64,000 nucleotides of DNA from positions 37,365-101,364 of the forward strand of contig MPNW01000025.1 of NCBI GenBank assembly GCA_011800805.1, in the 5' to 3' direction. This document shows positions 44,201-57,900 of the stretch, one piece after another (position 1 is the stretch's first letter; each line of letters begins with the position of its first letter). A program made the translations under genes and the position numbers. Under the pieces are notes generated by a model. The model did not search any database and had not been told where the DNA came from. It was given only the letters and a program-made list of their open reading frames with translations. The stretch is from Hirudo medicinalis. Lineage: Eukaryota; Annelida; Clitellata; Hirudinida; Hirudinidae.

Positions 44201-47200
44201 CACGACTGTATCGCATCAATAACCCCACACTTTGCAACCTGAAATGATTGCAATTTTTTGTTGCTCGATGTCAAGACTAGCCATGACTTTGGTTCGACCA
44301 ACGATTGCGTAATCAAATGTAGAACATCGTTATACTAACTGAATTGAAAAATTTCTCAGACAGTTGACACGTACTGCCAAAGTTCTTGGCCTGTTTGGTC
44401 ATGTTTTCTTTTGTTTGGGAGTCAAATGTAGGGTTCTCAATAAGACAATTGATAAAAACCCAAACATGTGTCTTCACCTATTAATAGACTTTATGTTTCT
44501 GTAACATATCGATCAGTGACATCAAAGTAGTTCATCACCTGGTTGGGTTTGATAGCAATTCCTGCCTTTTTCTCCTTTTTCTTGATGATTTCAATGAGAT
44601 TTGAAACAATCTTTTCTGTTACAAAATCAACGTGCTTCCCTCCCTGTTATTTTAAATATAATAATCTGAGCTACAACATTGTAGAGCAATTAGGACGACC
44701 TTTGATGACTCGGTCATTTTTTGTTACAGGCAAAACGAACAAATCGACCCAGCTGACCTTTGTAGTGGCAATGCTGTTGACAAAGGAAACTTGTTGGAAT
44801 CCCGAATTACTCGACGTGATCCCCACCTCCCAGCGGTCGTTGACGGTCTCGTAAACGACTTTGAGCGGCTGATCGAAATCATCGATCTTTCCTTTAGTGT
44901 AAAGTTCCACGTAATCCTTGAAGTTCTTGATCTGGTCAATTGAAATCAATCAGTGAGGATCATTGCATGCTTGGTCTCGTCGATATTCATTGGGCATGTT
45001 TACTTTGTAAATGTTTATGAGCAGTCACGGCGAGTCGGTCAGTTAGAATTAATGTACTGAACTTAAAAGAGCTACAAGAAGATTGCATTTCACCACAAAA
45101 TAACAAACCTCTAGCTTTTTTCCATTAAGATAGACTTTGACACCCCTCGTGGATGCTACCATGTCGTAAGCTCTTCTGTTAAAAAGATCCACAATGTCCT
45201 TGTCTAGGGTGTCCATGTTGAACTTTTTGAGATCCGGCCAGAACGTTACCGACGTGTAATCTTCCCCTTTGGACGAAGCCACCTTTGGCTCTCCCGCCTT
45301 GGTCATGTTATCGGTCCACGTCTGAAAGAAATGATGGAGTTGGGTCCATCATTATGTCAGATTTTTAGCATCATTTATCTAAATTTGAATTCAATTTGTC
45401 GTTAAGGCGATAGATCAAACATACTGACCTGCTTGAAAGACAGTCCAAAGTCACTGCATCTAGTCTCCACAACAAACTTTTTGCTGAAGATGTTACAAAG
45501 TTTTGCTCCGTATCCATTTCTACCTCCTGTTAACGAAAACTGAATGTAAACGGCCATTAAGAACATTTCACAGAACTATGTGGTAATTATTTCTGACAAG
45601 CTTATGAATATAAAAATAAATTAGATATTTTCATGTTTACAAATTCTTTCAACAAATTAATAATTTTACAGCTACAATTTTTAAAGCCACATACCAGTGA
45701 CTTTCTTCTCATCGTCGTTGTAGTTACTAGAAGTCAGAAGGTGCCCGAAGATGAGGGTCGGCACGTAGACTTTTTCCGTTGCATGCTCCACTACAGGAAT
45801 TCCTTTTCCGTTGTTCCAAATTGTGATCATATTTTGCTCCCTATTAAACCACAAATATTTACTTCAGAGAAGGTACTAAAAGAAGCATCCTAATTGTGAA
45901 TGCTGCTGTGATAGTAAACTCTCATCTTAGCGTAATAATAATAGTTAATTTATAATTTGCATAGTGTCAGAGGTGCTTTGTGCCTTCATTAGTTTCATGG
46001 TGGTGTCCTGAAGAGGTGGGTCTTCAGGTGATGTTTGAATAGCTCCAGGGATGGTTGAGCTCTTATGAGGTAGGGTAATGCATTCCAGACAGCAGGAGAG
46101 GCTTATGAGAAGCCTCTGTTGATGAGGGATGATTTGTGAACTGGTTGGCATAGTTGAATGGTGGAAGATGAGCAAAGACCAGGTGCATGGTGGAAGGGAA
46201 TGAGACGGTAGAGATAGGGTGGATTGAATTGTCGCGAGGGTTCGATACGTCATGAGGGCTATTTTGAAGATGATGCAATTATGGATCGGTAGCAGTGCAA
46301 TTTCTTCAGGCAGTCAGAGCTATTAAGGGTGGGGTTAAGAAGAACAATTTTAGCGAGTTTCTTTTGTATGCGTCGCAAGGAATGGACCAAGGAGGCAGAT
46401 GTACCATAGAAAAGGGAATTGCAGTAACCCAGGTGAGAGAATGAGACTGCGTGCAAGGGAAGACTGCAGAAGTTGTGTCGACGGACATGCCGAATCGACC
46501 GGATAAGATGATTGGCGGTTCTTAGAAATATGTATGCAAGAGGGTTGTGCTCCTGCACGTGGCAGTAATGAAAACATCCATCACGTGTCATGTTCACATC
46601 CAGCTTAGGAAAGTGCATTAGAATTATAATATAGCATCGAAGGGGTTGTTTGAAATACTTAACCAGAACAGAGTCAAAATGTTTTAATTTGAAGACAGAA
46701 TTGCAACATTTAACATTGCCAATTAATAATCGAGCCATTGCTTGCTATGTTATGCTTAAAGAATGCACATGTTAAAGAAAGCTTTGAACCAAGGGGTTTG
46801 TAAGCTTCATCTATGAGATCGTAACTAGGCATCGACTCACGGATCGATGTTGATCTTGATTGTCGTCATGCCTTGAGGATCTCTCTGCTTGTTGTCGGCA
46901 GCATTCACTGTCAAAGAATGAATAAATTTGTTGGATGGACATGCATTCAGTGTCGTAATGCTCGGGACATAATTAGAAATAAGTCACTAAAACCAAAACA
47001 CTCACCAAGAATTTCATCAAAGATCTTATAAAGACCAGGCACAAATGTTATATCTTTGGAAACCATGGTTTCGCTGGCCTCGTCGTACACCCACATCGGC
47101 TATTAGCAAGAATTAAGAAATATTAATGAGCTCCAATGTAAATTCAATAAAAAATTTTAAAATCACTTCCAATGAAATAAATGAGTCACTCATCAGTAAT

Positions 47201-47756
47201 GCAATAACATTAATCGGCAAAGGTGAAAAGCAACCTGGCATGCAGCGGTAATGTTTGCAATGGGCTATGTTCAAGACCCAGCCTGCACTGCCAGGAAGTG
47301 CCTTTTGACAAGGGCACTATATAAATGATAGGGATTAAAAAAGTGGTTTTCACATAATATTTGGGTACATAGGGCACTGAAAAGCTCAGCTAAACACAAA
47401 TAAATAAATCGATTATTGAACAGTCCAATAAACAAATCCAACCTCTTTGGTCTTCTCTATTGACCCAATGTAAGTATCTGGCCTGAGCAAGATGTGCTCA
47501 AGCTGACTCTTCTTCTGATATATTCTTTCAATTGACAGCCTATGCTTTTTTGGAGGACTAGGGTCTTCAGAATCTTCCTCAACGCTTTGCGAATCACCTG
47601 CTTTTCTCTTGATGGCATCTTTACCCATTTTATCAAACATTGCCTGTTTTTTAATGGCAAATGAGTAAACTTCTAAGAAATTGTATAAGCTGAAGCCATC
47701 ACCAAAACTTCAAAATTCTGACAAAATACCGTAATTGTATTGCTTTTAGTGGCCAT
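38284..47756 (-). CDS. TOP2: DNA topoisomerase II (TOP2A/B orthologue)
   Basis: Nuclear ATP-dependent enzyme that passes one duplex through another for decatenation and mitotic chromosome separation. Thirty exons close in phase to about 1505 residues: 47730-47756, 47443-47643, 47006-47099, 46841-46907, 45695-45840, 45429-45526, 45109-45321, 44758-44931, 44539-44643, 44340-44477, 43945-44238, 43782-43876, 43502-43643, 43097-43202, 42741-42850, 42561-42653, 42381-42495, 42188-42309, 41976-42124, 41583-41814, 41315-41514, 40997-41132, 40709-40904, 40502-40599, 39805-40029, 39496-39696, 39368-39425, 39062-39289, 38657-38994, 38284-38400. GHKL ATPase motifs: [12 protein letters not shown] and [15 protein letters not shown]. 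Toprim: [10 protein letters not shown] and [15 protein letters not shown]. Catalytic Tyr near 824 in CASPRYIF. Lys/Ser/acidic C-terminal tail ends [12 protein letters not shown]. Introns hold a LINE and a SINE fragment. One gene only, so not assigned to alpha or beta. Confidence 0.98.
45945..46738 (-). mobile_element. LINE reverse-transcriptase remnant in topoisomerase II intron 4
   Basis: A 159-codon open frame (46259-46738) includes [15 protein letters not shown], then [20 protein letters not shown] and [18 protein letters not shown]. This matches the region after the catalytic core of CR1/L2-type reverse transcriptases (form R-LDYCNSLLYG---LQ--QN-AARL). The following frame 45945-46253 continues as a degraded tail. 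It is in the same orientation as the host gene. Confidence 0.72.
47237..47330 (+). mobile_element. tRNA-headed SINE, truncated copy 3
   Basis: TGTTCAAGACCCAGCC, GCACTGCCAGGAAGTGCC and CACTATATAAATGATAGG match the B-box and body of the SINE copies at 54638 and 57897. The A-box half is strongly decayed. It lies antisense in topoisomerase II intron 2. Confidence 0.7.
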
Positions 47757-48967
47757 CTTGCGAAGCTTTGGACGTCAATATACTTCGAGAAGAAAGCTGC
47801 CTAACAACTCAATATCAAAAGGAAATCCTCACTTGGATTTATTAAAGTGATTCCGAACTGAAAATTCCAAAAGCACTCAGAAAAATGAGATAGCCAATTC
47901 GCGTCAAAATCCGAGCGAGAAAGAGAACCCCCAAAGACGAAACAAATAGCTGTGACCCATTATTTCCCGCTTATAAATCTTATTTAGAAGATTTGATTGA
48001 ATGTTATTTGCTTATTTAAAAATTTTTCTTTTTCACTTAAATGTTAATTAGAGAACATTGGAATTGAAGTTTAAATTAAGGACATATTGAGATACTTAGC
48101 AACAAACTATTACAAGAAAGTTATTTTTGAATTACAAATATAATTATTTAATTTTAGTTGTTAAGCTCTCTGAATAAATGTTCATAGTTAGTTAAATTTT
48201 AATGCATTTTATGCACCTTGTCACCTGTAAATACGGAATAGTTATTATGGCCTGTTGAATGATTAGACCTTCTATTAAGGTCGCAGCGAGCCTTTTAAGA
48301 TCTGATTATTTGAGGATTATTATGCTTATGGTAGTACATTAGTTGTACATTTAACAAAGTCACCTGCAGAACCACCCTCCAAAGGTTGGCGATGATGTTA
48401 TGAGATTTGATTGATTATTATTGGCTAACACGTAGACCAAACATGGATTAACCAACTATTAAACAATGGTTTTGCGATCAATGTGGCTTGCCTATGGAAC
48501 TTATGAAATGCATCATTCCATTTGAAAGGTTAAGACACAAAATTGCGGAAATAAGTGTTTTTTAAACAAACTTGGTATAACTAATTATAGATTTACGCAA
48601 CATTAAATGCGAGTTTGCAGTCGAGTTTTGTCAATGATTACCAAAATGACCCTGTTTGATTCACTTCTGCCTCAAATGAACAACAAATATGAAAAGCATT
48701 AGAGAAAATGCAATGACAATTCAAAATGCAAACAACAAATGTCAAAGTGTAATCAAGTAAATGATGAAACAAATCTAATATTAGTATGTAGATATAGATT
48801 AAATGCTATTGTTAGTAACATTATTGTATATACTTCAAACAGGTTATTTGAACATTCCAGACTAACAGGTCTCTTAGGAAATGCACCAACCAAATGTGCT
48901 TAGTTGATCCTATTGCATTCTAGCTGCATCACCAACTGATATTGTTATTTTCTCTGACATTAACAAA
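47757..48967. promoter_or_regulatory. Divergent promoter region of topoisomerase II and the synaptotagmin-like gene
   Basis: The two start codons are 1.2 kb apart, head-to-head. On the topoisomerase side are CCAAT at 47894-47898 (about 140 bp upstream) followed by GCGTC, and an E2F-like TTTCCCGC at 47963-47970. This is a layout expected for a G2/S gene. The rest is AT-rich with no gene. Site use is inferred. Confidence 0.45.
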
Positions 48968-51900
48968 ATGTCATCTGGCGACCTGAATAATGACTTCGAC
49001 CAGTCTGTTGATCTGGACTTTTTGACTCCTGACGAGAAGGATGCCATTCTTGCAGTTCTTGCAAGAGATGAGAATCTAAAGAGGAAGGAGGAAGAAAGAA
49101 TTGAGTAAATATAGTCATTAGTTAAAAAGTATAATATAATAATAGCTATATTATTATTTATGATTTCAATTTATTATCATAACAAGATAAAATATAATGT
49201 TATTACAAATGAGTCATAGTAGCAGTTCCATCGACTAATATCTACATCTTCCTCTTTCCAGTCAATTGAAGAGGCAGATCAGGGAGCTCCGAGCAGAAGA
49301 GTTTTCTCGAATCTCCTTTGATGCTTCTAGGATTTGTGGTCGATGCCTCCAGGAGTTTAGCTGGTTCTTCAATAAGGGACAGGTTTGCTCCAAATGTCGT
49401 CTAAGAGTTTGCAAGAAGTGTCGTCAATTGTTAAACAACAAGACGTGGATGTGCCTCATGTGCCTCAAAATCCTGTTGGTTTTCATTCCATTTCATTGTC
49501 TTATTTGATTGTGTAGAGCCAAATGTAGCTTACATTTGCCATTGTAGCCTTGGCCAATTAGACTCATGAATCAGATGTGATTATTTGAAGAAAAATGTGC
49601 ATTAATTGAAAAGTACAGGCTCTTTAAATGGCTTGACACAGGGGCAATTATTTAATGTTAAGGTTTGTAATCTGCTTAAATTAATTCTAGGAATGAACCT
49701 TCACACACGAAATTTAGTAATCAGAAGTACACATTAGCCTTGACATTTGAATGAAATGAAATTTGGCATGATTAATTCTCCTCAAGGAATGAAAATAATT
49801 TGTCGATCAGACCTTTGCCAAGGCATTTTTAACACTACGTAGTGATGCATGAATATTAACAATCATGAGAGATTCATAATATTTTAATAAAATAACAATT
49901 ATAGTTTAATCAGAGGCCATAAATAATTTATATAACTCTTATAATAATAAATGTACATTTGATTTGATCTCTAAATTAATTTTAAAACTTTACATTCCAA
50001 GTGAACTGGAGACTCAGACAGGAAGCTGGTTTTATGCCATTTATCCTCAGAACAAGAAGAACATGTCTTCTTGTCAGATCATCTCGGCAATTGACCTTCT
50101 TCGCTCTTCGCTCAATCAGTCCCAGACTCCCAACCCAAGTGAGTTTGATGATTTTAGAGCAGTAAGAGAATGTGGAAAACAAGCACTTAGTTGTTATATT
50201 AGTTGTTATACTTAGTTATTATATTATAATCATATACTAATCATATAAGTTGTTATAGTTGTTATACTTAGTTATTATATTATAATCATATACTTAATCT
50301 GGATATTGACATTGATATCCACAATATGGTGACTTCATGAATTTCTTAACTTTGTGTACTTAAACCATCAAACTATATTTTCCCTCTTGTTCGTATTTTA
50401 CCATGTTTATTATTCATTTGCTGGATGTCTTTCAGCTTTATCATCCAAAGATGATGTTGGTAGGATTCGTCAGACGATGTGAAATAGCATTGTTTTTTTT
50501 TTGTTTAGCAATTAGGTATTGGATCTTATTATGAACTCATTGAATTGCTAACAACCCTATGATTTTGTCCTTTCCGATGTGCCTTTTGAAAACAAACAAT
50601 TTCACGTTTATATAGCCTTCTGTTTTGTCGACCGTGTTGAATAAAAAGTCCAATAAATCAATCAATTATTAAAACTCTTTGAATACCAGTATCATATAAA
50701 AGATTTCTATGAAAAATGTATATTTCATATATTACATAAGCATATTTTTCCACAGTAACTTATTAATATTTAAGTAGATGCTCTAACTGGATTCTGGCCA
50801 ACTGTTTACAGTTTATAAACTCTTTATACAGCTTTCAGCCTTCCTTATTTCATGGTAGTGCACAGTTAGGTTGCAAACACATCACATTATGACCTCTGCT
50901 TTTGGTTCGCATGCCGGAACGCACCCTTCCGAGCCAAATTGCATGTTGTAACTTTAAATCTCTTTAGAAACTCATCTCTTTCATACCTGGAACATTGGAC
51001 AATTAAATAATTTTAAGATTGCAAAATTGGAACAGCAGTTTCCAAATCTGTTCTAGTCTTATACCTTCTTATATTTCTTATTTTCATGCAATCTCCTCTT
51101 TTTTTCTGTGTCACATTAATCTTATCTTGTGATCTTAGCCTATAATTCTTTGACATTTTGTTTAAACTTGCTGAGAGTTTCTGGCTTCATGGTCTTTGAG
51201 TTGTTGCATCGTAATTGATGGAATTTGTAATTCTTCCACTTATCATTTTTGTCCATTTCTCTCTTCAGCTTAACCACAATTAATTTTGTCTTAAACATTT
51301 AAATGTTTTTTTTTAATGCAACAACTCTAACCAGTGTCCTCATTCTTTTTTCCTTGATCCCAGATGAAGCCACAATGTTGATTGGCCAGTTCAGGAATCA
51401 CATGACATCGATGACTCAGCTTCCTAGTGTTTCCATGCCTGAGGAGGAAGATGAAGAGTCAGAAAAGCTATCAGATTCTGATTCACTGTTTAATAAATTC
51501 CTCTCCTCATCTACTCCAAACCTATCTCTCAAGTCACCTTCCCTGGACAAGGGTAGTCTGACGAACCTCTATGTCACCGATGTCAAGGAGCTGCAGGAGG
51601 AACTCCCCCAGCAATCTAAGCCTCTTTCTCCTCAAACTCATGATGAAGTCTTTGAATTGAAAAATCCAGATGTCATATCTATGGATCAGAGCCAGGACTC
51701 AATGGTGATGAGCAGTTCATCTCTCCTTTTGGATTTGAACATCAGAAACAAAAGTCATCCCAAAAGTAATCCAGACATTGATGGTACTTTGATGGAAGAT
51801 TCAAAAAGTGACTCTAAAGAATCAATATCAGGCCAACAAGTGATATCGAGCAATGAAGTAAAAATTGTTGTCGCAGAGGAAGATGACTCCCAGATTGATT

Positions 51901-54900
51901 TGACAGTCAAAAATGAGCCTCTAGACTTCACTGAAGGCAGTAAAGAATTAATGAGCAAAGAAAACATAGGAACTTCTTCTCCGTCCATTGGGAGCTCGTC
52001 CGATGCAGTGAGGTTAAAGGTCAGTGCCCTACTTGCTAAATACGGTCGAGAGGATGTCAAGACCTCGTATAATGCCGTATACGAAAGCATCCTGAAAACA
52101 GCTACCGATGAAGGCGACAACAACGACATCGATGACAATGCAAACAATTCTTCCCCTACTCTGCCAGTCACAACTGAAGCCTTACCAAAATTTAGTGATA
52201 AATTTTTTCCATCAGATCCAACCAGACCTCACTCTCTTGACAGGAAATATAGGTCCACAGACAATTCTCCAACATGTGACACCTCTGTTGAGGATATTTC
52301 TCCTGTTGTTGAGTCATTGGGTGGTGAAGACGATGAGGATGATGATGATGACCCACTACAGAGGTTTTTGAGAAATGAGGCACTCCTTCAGAGGCAACGC
52401 AGAGATGACTGTGGATTTTCCTCTGCTGTTTCATGGGTGACAGGTGGAAACTATGATCTAGATTGGGAAGCATCTGATGAGGAAGCTCCTTTCTCCATAC
52501 AGGACTTTGACCATGTTTCCACTGGATTTCTTGATGATGAAAATGGAAGTAGGGGTGCATTTTCAGATCTGAGGTCAGTCATCAACAACATCCTAAGGCA
52601 ATCATCCCATGAGAATCCAGAAAGTGAGAACATTGAAGGTGAGGAGCTTGAAGATGAGGAAGAAGAGGAAGAGAGAGGGGATACTTTAGTTCTCCCTGTT
52701 TCCTCCTCCATTCCAAACATCAGGGGAGGCATTCCAATGCTGAGGAAGAAGTCTCTGAGCGTTATCAGTGAGCACACAGAACCATCGGCCTGCAGCTCCT
52801 TTGATGAGTCATCATTTGTTGGGGAATTTCCAGAGAAAGATGAATATCATATCGAACCATCATCTCTTTCCTCAGGACTCCGATGATCTAGTCTTTTGAG
52901 GCCAAATGTTCATCCAAAGTCATCTAGAATACCCTTATCTTAGCTTGATTGCTTTAAAGTCATTCCCTTATATTAATTCTTTGTTCATTGATGGTTCTTG
53001 AGGAATAATTTATGGAGATCACGTTTAATACAAACTTCTCATATCCATGACTATTGTGATGCTTTCGTGCTCATGTGTAATTAGTATGAACTTATCTCAA
53101 AGTTTGAAAATGTATTTTTTGGTTATCATTTGAATTGAAGTTAATCTCAAAAGAAGATCTGTAATTTCTCCTTATCATACTTTCATCTGTCCCAATCTCT
53201 CTTAAAGATCACTTGAATTTGCTTTTTCCCAAAATTCATGTAATCCATCACACTACCGATGTGCAAAGCTGGAGGGTACGCAGGCATCTGAGTTATCATG
53301 ATTAAAACTTATATCACATGGCTTATCACGACATTATAAGTTACACTAAGCTAAAATTTAAATTCCTAAAAATTGAATGTTTGTCATTACATAATTTCCA
53401 AATGTTGTGCATCAACTAAAAAAAATTTTGACGTCCTGGTACTTAATCATTATTTATTTGCTTGTGATGCACACACATATCTAATTGTAATTAGTCTTCA
53501 TTGCCACGATCATTAACATTCTAATGGTCTGCCTTCATCACATTTCCATATTGTTAGGGTCCAAGCCAAAAATGGCAAAAAATTTTTTTTATTCACCAGA
53601 ATGAATGTGCATTCAAAAGCCAAAATTCTAAAAATGAAGTTACTTTTGACTGCAGCTTTGGTTTTGGTCGTAAAAACATTTGGTATTATGACAAAGGAAT
53701 GCCTTTCTGTTTTGGATGTCGATAGATAGGCTTTCTGGATATTGTTTGTTTTTAGTAATATGAGTAATCACATTTGAATATCAAATAGATACATAGTTAT
53801 CATAATTGATGCACTTCTGGGGTGTTCCTAAGCTAAACATTGCATCTGCATCTGACTGCTGAGAATGGTGGTGACGGTATTGGTTTTGACCTCGAATATG
53901 ATCTATTTTGTAATTGCTGCCTCTGAGTTTGATCCATGTGAATTCTCGTGCCTTATGAATTGTTCTCAACAATTAATGTTATTCAGTCAGGTGAAGGCCT
54001 TAGGTAGTGGAGGTTTTGCATAAATGAAATAATATATATGCATGTAAGTCACAAATCAGAAGAGTTGCAATTATTTTTTTCTCAAGTTGTTTACTTGCTC
54101 TTGTGTTAAATGGTCTCTTTGTATTTTTGTGTCATCTTATTCATATTTATTCATGTATATAGAGGAAATAAAAAGTCACAAGAACAAAAATGATTAAAAT
54201 GAGTTTTTTACTTAAGTTTTATGAGAGGAAAATTATTTTAAGTGGATAAAAACAAATCTGATGCAGACAATCTTTAATTGCAATCATAATGATAATTGAC
54301 AATGATGTGACGTATGGACACGGGCATCAAACTAAAAGTTTACCGAAATAAAAATAAATGAATAAACCAATCAAACTATTTTAATGGTTGGGCTTTATTT
54401 CAGGCTTATTTATTATAATATTGCATGATTGAAATGGCTCCTTTTCACTAAGATGACGAACAAGGTGCAAAAATTGGCAACAGTTCGAGCACTGAAGAAA
54501 TGCCAGAAGTGGAGCCCCCTGTCACCCTCCAATTGAAGGGAAAAGATTACCAACCGAGGGCTGGAAATGTAAGCCAATCTAAATGCACCCCTAAACTATT
54601 TTTACACATTTTGTTCTATTTATTTTTTCTATTAGGCGTGCGGGTTGGCCGAACGTGTTGCGTTCTTGCGTAAGGAGGTAGTGCGACGGTCTTAATGTGT
54701 CGTGTTCGAAACCCAGCCTGCACTGCCACAAGCACCCTTTGGAAGGACAGATGTATAAATGGTTAACAAGAAGTGCCTCTGACGCCATGCACATGGCACT
54801 ATATAAATGAACTACATTATCGCAAAACGTTTTTGCTTCTGCCACATTGCCACTTGAGTCTTTTGTCTCATTTGTCTTCATAAAAATTTGTTTTGAAAAG

Positions 54901-57900
54901 CTGTTGTGATCTCATTGTTGGTCAGTTGTCACCACCAGTTAGTTTCTTTGTAGTTTCATAAAGCAATCAACTCTTATGTCTTGGCACTTTTGCTCTCTTT
55001 AATGAAATGTTGTTAAAATTATGTGATATTTTTTTATGTTAAATTGAAGTGTGGTTTTATTCATCTGTTGCAATGCAGAATTTTTCTGCCTCTGTTACTG
55101 ACTTGAGATACCACCAAGGCCTAATAACGGATATGATATCTGGTAGAGATGCACGATATCTGCATCTGTCTGGTGCTGATATTGAAGACAAAATGATGGT
55201 GAGATTCACTGAAGAGACAATGATGAGAAAGATAGGTCATGGACATTGTTTTGAAACAGATGGTTTATTTTAGGACAGTTCTGGTGAAGGTATCTATGAG
55301 GAAGAAGACTCTTTTGATCCTGCAACAAATGTTCATCTAAAACCAAAGAAGAGAATCACAAATCTGGCCTCTTCACTTTCTGTAAGTTGATGCCCGTGTC
55401 AATGAATAACAAATGAATAAAGTGGTGAAAAATCATAGTAACAACAATTATTATTTCCAAAACTGATAATCACAGAATAGCATGGAGAGTTTGAAAACAA
55501 TCTACAGTGGAGCTGGGGAAGTCCACTATGGAAAGGTGATTGTTAGTGGGGAAGTGGAGCTTAGCTGTTGCTACAGTGACAGAGAAGAGTGTCTGAACAT
55601 TATCATCATCCAGTGCAGGGATCTTGGAATTGTCAATTTTTCTAAGAGGACATCAAACCCGTCATTACCTTTTGCAGCTTCTTCCTAAATATTATGAATA
55701 TATTAATTGATCACAATAACTTAATAATGAAATTGATCAGAACATGAACATAGTTAATAGTACTTGTAAGTAAGTTAAATTAAACCATTCAGATACATGA
55801 AATGCTACCTCCTACCAGAGAAGAATAGACGCAGCAAAAGGAAATCCCACGTTGTGAAGAACACCTTGAATCCAGTCTTTCAAGTGACATTCCAAGTTAA
55901 TGAGCAGGCTTATACCATATGCCAATTGTTTCCTCTTCTGGTGACCCTGTTATTTATTAATATTCGACAGTACAAAATAAGTCGTGCCTCGCTACCCATG
56001 CATAGCTTGTGTTTGATGGTCTGGCACTCGGATAAACTTGGCAGGAATGACTTCCTTGGTGAGACAATCATTCCTTTGGATGAAGCTGCTCTCAAAAGAT
56101 TTGAGACCTCCCAATGGCTGCCTTTGAAGCCCAGGGTTAGATTCTTCAATGATTGCCTAAAGATTACGTAATGGCCAAATGTAATTCATTCTTTTATCTA
56201 TTTAGTAATTATATCAATTTATGTCATTTGCTAGGTAGAATGCAATTATGTTACAACTAATGACTTTTACTAACACATTAATAATGATGATGATGATGAC
56301 GACGACGATGATGATGGTGTTGATAACAACAACAACAATAACAATAATAAAAATAAAAAATTTTAAAAAAGGCAACATCAAGTAGAATGCAGCAGCAGTG
56401 TAGATAATACAATTAATAAAATTAAAGTATTAATGTATTACATAAAATTAAAAAACATGAATTATGAAATGCGTAATTCCTAAGCTGCCCTTAATTATAA
56501 ACAACACTAGAATTTATGCATGTTGAGCTACAAAGTGTAAAAAATGTAAATGTAAAAAAATATGAGTAAATATATTATAAATATCAATTAAAATATTGTA
56601 AACCTACAACTTTTAAATATCATCTGCTGAGATTTTTAGCATCTTCTGCCTCTGCTCAATATGGAATGTACTTAATACCTACTGCTACTATTTCCACATG
56701 CATTTGAAATGAAATGAGCATACTTTCCACAATGTTCAATTCAAATTTAAATTTCAACATATTTTTGTAGCTATAAAGTTCATTTGTAAGATCTTGTGTG
56801 CATAACATCAGAAGCACCTTGGTTCTTGGTTAATGATCTAGAAGACTTGGGTCTTTAGCTGATGCTTATACTAACTTACTATTGCTAATGCAAATATCCA
56901 TCAGCAAAACCTCTCAAAATGTCAAGGCTATGAATCATAGTTTCAGATAACACAAACACAAATAATTAAACTGATCATTCCAGAATCAAAGGGTAACTTT
57001 AGTTAATATATATCAGTTTATTTCAATGAAATTTTTTTAATAGAGTTCCCTGCATCCATCATCCCTGTCTTACTATGGTGATTTTGATCTCTGCCTCAAA
57101 TTTCTGTCAAGGGATAGTCTCCAAATAAAGGAAATCTCAAGCAAAGGCGAACTCCAGGTTTTAATCAAGCAGGCTCGAAACCTGAGCACCGACAAGTCAA
57201 GCAAACTTAATGGATCCTTTTGCAGAGCGTTCGTCTCTTCCCATTTTATATTCAGTCATTTGGAACATGCATTAATTGCTTATTTAACTAACTAACCATT
57301 TCAAACCCTCCCCAGTCTTCTACTCCAGGATAACATGAAGATTATGAGGCAGAAATCAGCAGCTGTTCAAGCCAGAGGTAACAATCCATGTTGGAATCAC
57401 ACCTTTATCTTTTCAGATGTCACCAGGAGTAGGTTGTTTGAATCAAGCCTAGAACTTACATTCTGGGACAAGGACAGAGGATCAAATGATTTCCTGGGTG
57501 GCATCAGACTCAACACTGGCACAGGTTAGCAAATGGGCAATGTTAGGGAAATGGTTGAATTTGGTTATCAGTAAATAGTTAAATAGGGTGACAAGATGAT
57601 TTAATAAACAAATTCACAAGCAAAGAGGTTTAAAATTAGAGATTTGTTTGCAAAAACAAAGTGATGATTTAACTTTTAGAAACATTGCAATGACAAATAT
57701 TTGAATGGCACTTTCAACTTAAAAAAACCTTAAGGTCCTGATGTTTAAACACCACCTAACCATTTCATGACCAAAACATTTTAGTCAATATTTACAAAGC
57801 CAATAGAAAGCCACATCAGATGATGTCTTCGACATGTGGTGCTTTTGATGACAAAACGTCATGTCGAAAAACTAACCATTTTGGTTAGGCAAATTCGTGC

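Noticed and set aside
51755..52171. 138-codon minus-strand frame and neighbours
   Set aside because: Antisense shadow of the large acidic exon of the synaptotagmin-like gene; Ser/Leu-rich composition is the mirror of Glu/Asp/Ser codons.
54638..54725. Functional tRNA gene
   Set aside because: The head is followed by a SINE body shared with three other copies, anticodon arm is poor, and the copies sit in introns.
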